Source of the DNA: Lachnospiraceae bacterium V9D3004
Lineage (GTDB): Bacteria; Bacillota; Clostridia; Lachnospirales; Lachnospiraceae
Reading direction: 5' to 3'
Length of the DNA: 64,000 bases
Assembly: GCA_000621985.1 (NCBI GenBank)
Contig: JHWW01000002.1
Span: 124,001-188,000, forward strand
The notes below the pieces were generated by a model, which saw only the letters and a program-made list of their open reading frames with translations, searched no databases and was not told the DNA's origin. The position numbers were made by a program, and so were the translations under genes. The stretch's first letter is position 1. Every line of letters starts with the position of its first letter. Positions 63,782 to 64,000 of this stretch are shown here, in pieces.

Positions 63782-64000
63782 ATGAATAAGATCATATTTT
63801 CGCCTCCGGATATATCGGAGATCGAGATTGAAAATGTAGTTGAGACACTTAAGAGCGGATGGCTTACAACAGGACCGCGTACCAAGCTGCTTGAAGAAAA
63901 GATTGCAGAGTATTGTCATACTTCAAAGGCGGTATGTCTTAATTCTGCTACTGCCTGCATGGAGACTACTCTCAGATTACTCGGAGTAGGCCCCGGGGAT
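63782..64000 (+). CDS. DegT/DnrJ/EryC1/StrS sugar aminotransferase, 3' end outside window
   Basis: The first 73 codons of a PLP-dependent sugar aminotransferase. The family start pattern FSPPDISEIEIENVVETL, SGWLTTGPRTKLLEEKIAEY and LNSATACMETTLRLLG is clear; the active-site Lys lies beyond the window. It follows the CapD-type dehydratase by 51 bases with GGAAGGAG upstream. Together they would make a UDP-4-amino-deoxy sugar, as in PglF/PglE pathways. Partial because of the window edge. Confidence 0.88.
   Translation, partial: MNKIIFSPPDISEIEIENVVETLKSGWLTTGPRTKLLEEKIAEYCHTSKAVCLNSATACMETTLRLLGVGPGD

Overview
The window looks like chromosomal DNA of a low-to-mid GC Gram-positive anaerobe of the Clostridia, most probably Lachnospiraceae near Butyrivibrio, Pseudobutyrivibrio or Roseburia. 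This is inferred from the Firmicutes gene orders, strong AGGAGG ribosome binding sites, a T-box before pheS, a lysine riboswitch before dapA, a PASTA kinase, DUF1846 and DUF4353 proteins, and PTPTP-type linkers in surface proteins. Nothing resembles a prophage, plasmid or CRISPR locus, and no rRNA or tRNA gene was recognised.

Layout. 1-2280: the 3' part of a secreted modular carbohydrate-active protein. 2520-6086: a compact fatty-acid synthesis operon fabD-fabG-fabF-fabZ. 6126-8250: an AEC transporter and a membrane metallophosphoesterase. 8274-8821: a small graveyard holding a ribbon-helix-helix gene fragment and a collapsed UPF0175/PIN toxin-antitoxin pair. 8815-13555: degV, murF and priA; priA appears to lack a normal start codon. 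13624-23093: the conserved Firmicutes housekeeping cluster def-fmt-YugP peptidase-rsmB-rlmN-prpC-prkC-rsgA-rpe, preceded by a near-consensus promoter and an 18-bp palindrome. 23119-29172: DUF1846, a diguanylate cyclase, DUF3800, a small lipoprotein with a strong promoter, and an HPt/receiver pair. 29186-34053: typA, apt, mtnN, a tandem OB-fold protein, a CobO-like enzyme and a TM2 protein. 34072-36143: lysine riboswitch, dapA and dapB. 36144-36616: a candidate non-coding RNA. 36617-44522: a DHH phosphoesterase, a large DUF4353 surface protein and a PQ-loop-like protein (both minus strand), ilvE, ackA, a palindrome-rich island and a BrkB-family membrane protein. 44659-48723: Phe T-box, pheS, an unusual hairpin-rich spacer and pheT.

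48801-64000 is a teichoic-acid-like or phosphoglycerol-polymer surface locus. It has five CDP-glycerol glycerophosphotransferase homologues, two of them fused to a GT2 glycosyltransferase and evidently duplicated from each other. It also has a TagG/TagH ABC exporter, TagD (CDP-glycerol synthesis), an LCP ligase that would attach the polymer to the wall, a CapD/FlaA1-type nucleotide-sugar dehydratase/epimerase and, cut by the window edge, a DegT-type sugar aminotransferase. Read together: TagD makes CDP-glycerol, the TagF/TagB-like enzymes build the polymer, TagGH exports it and LCP anchors it. The last two genes suggest that an amino-deoxy sugar is also made.

The items most worth a second look are the expanded TagF set, the candidate RNA at 36185-36575, the three stacked hairpins between pheS and pheT, the palindrome upstream of def, the palindrome island after ackA, a short hairpin that recurs after two terminators, and the ACG start of priA. 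No wholly new multi-gene system could be demonstrated from the sequence alone.
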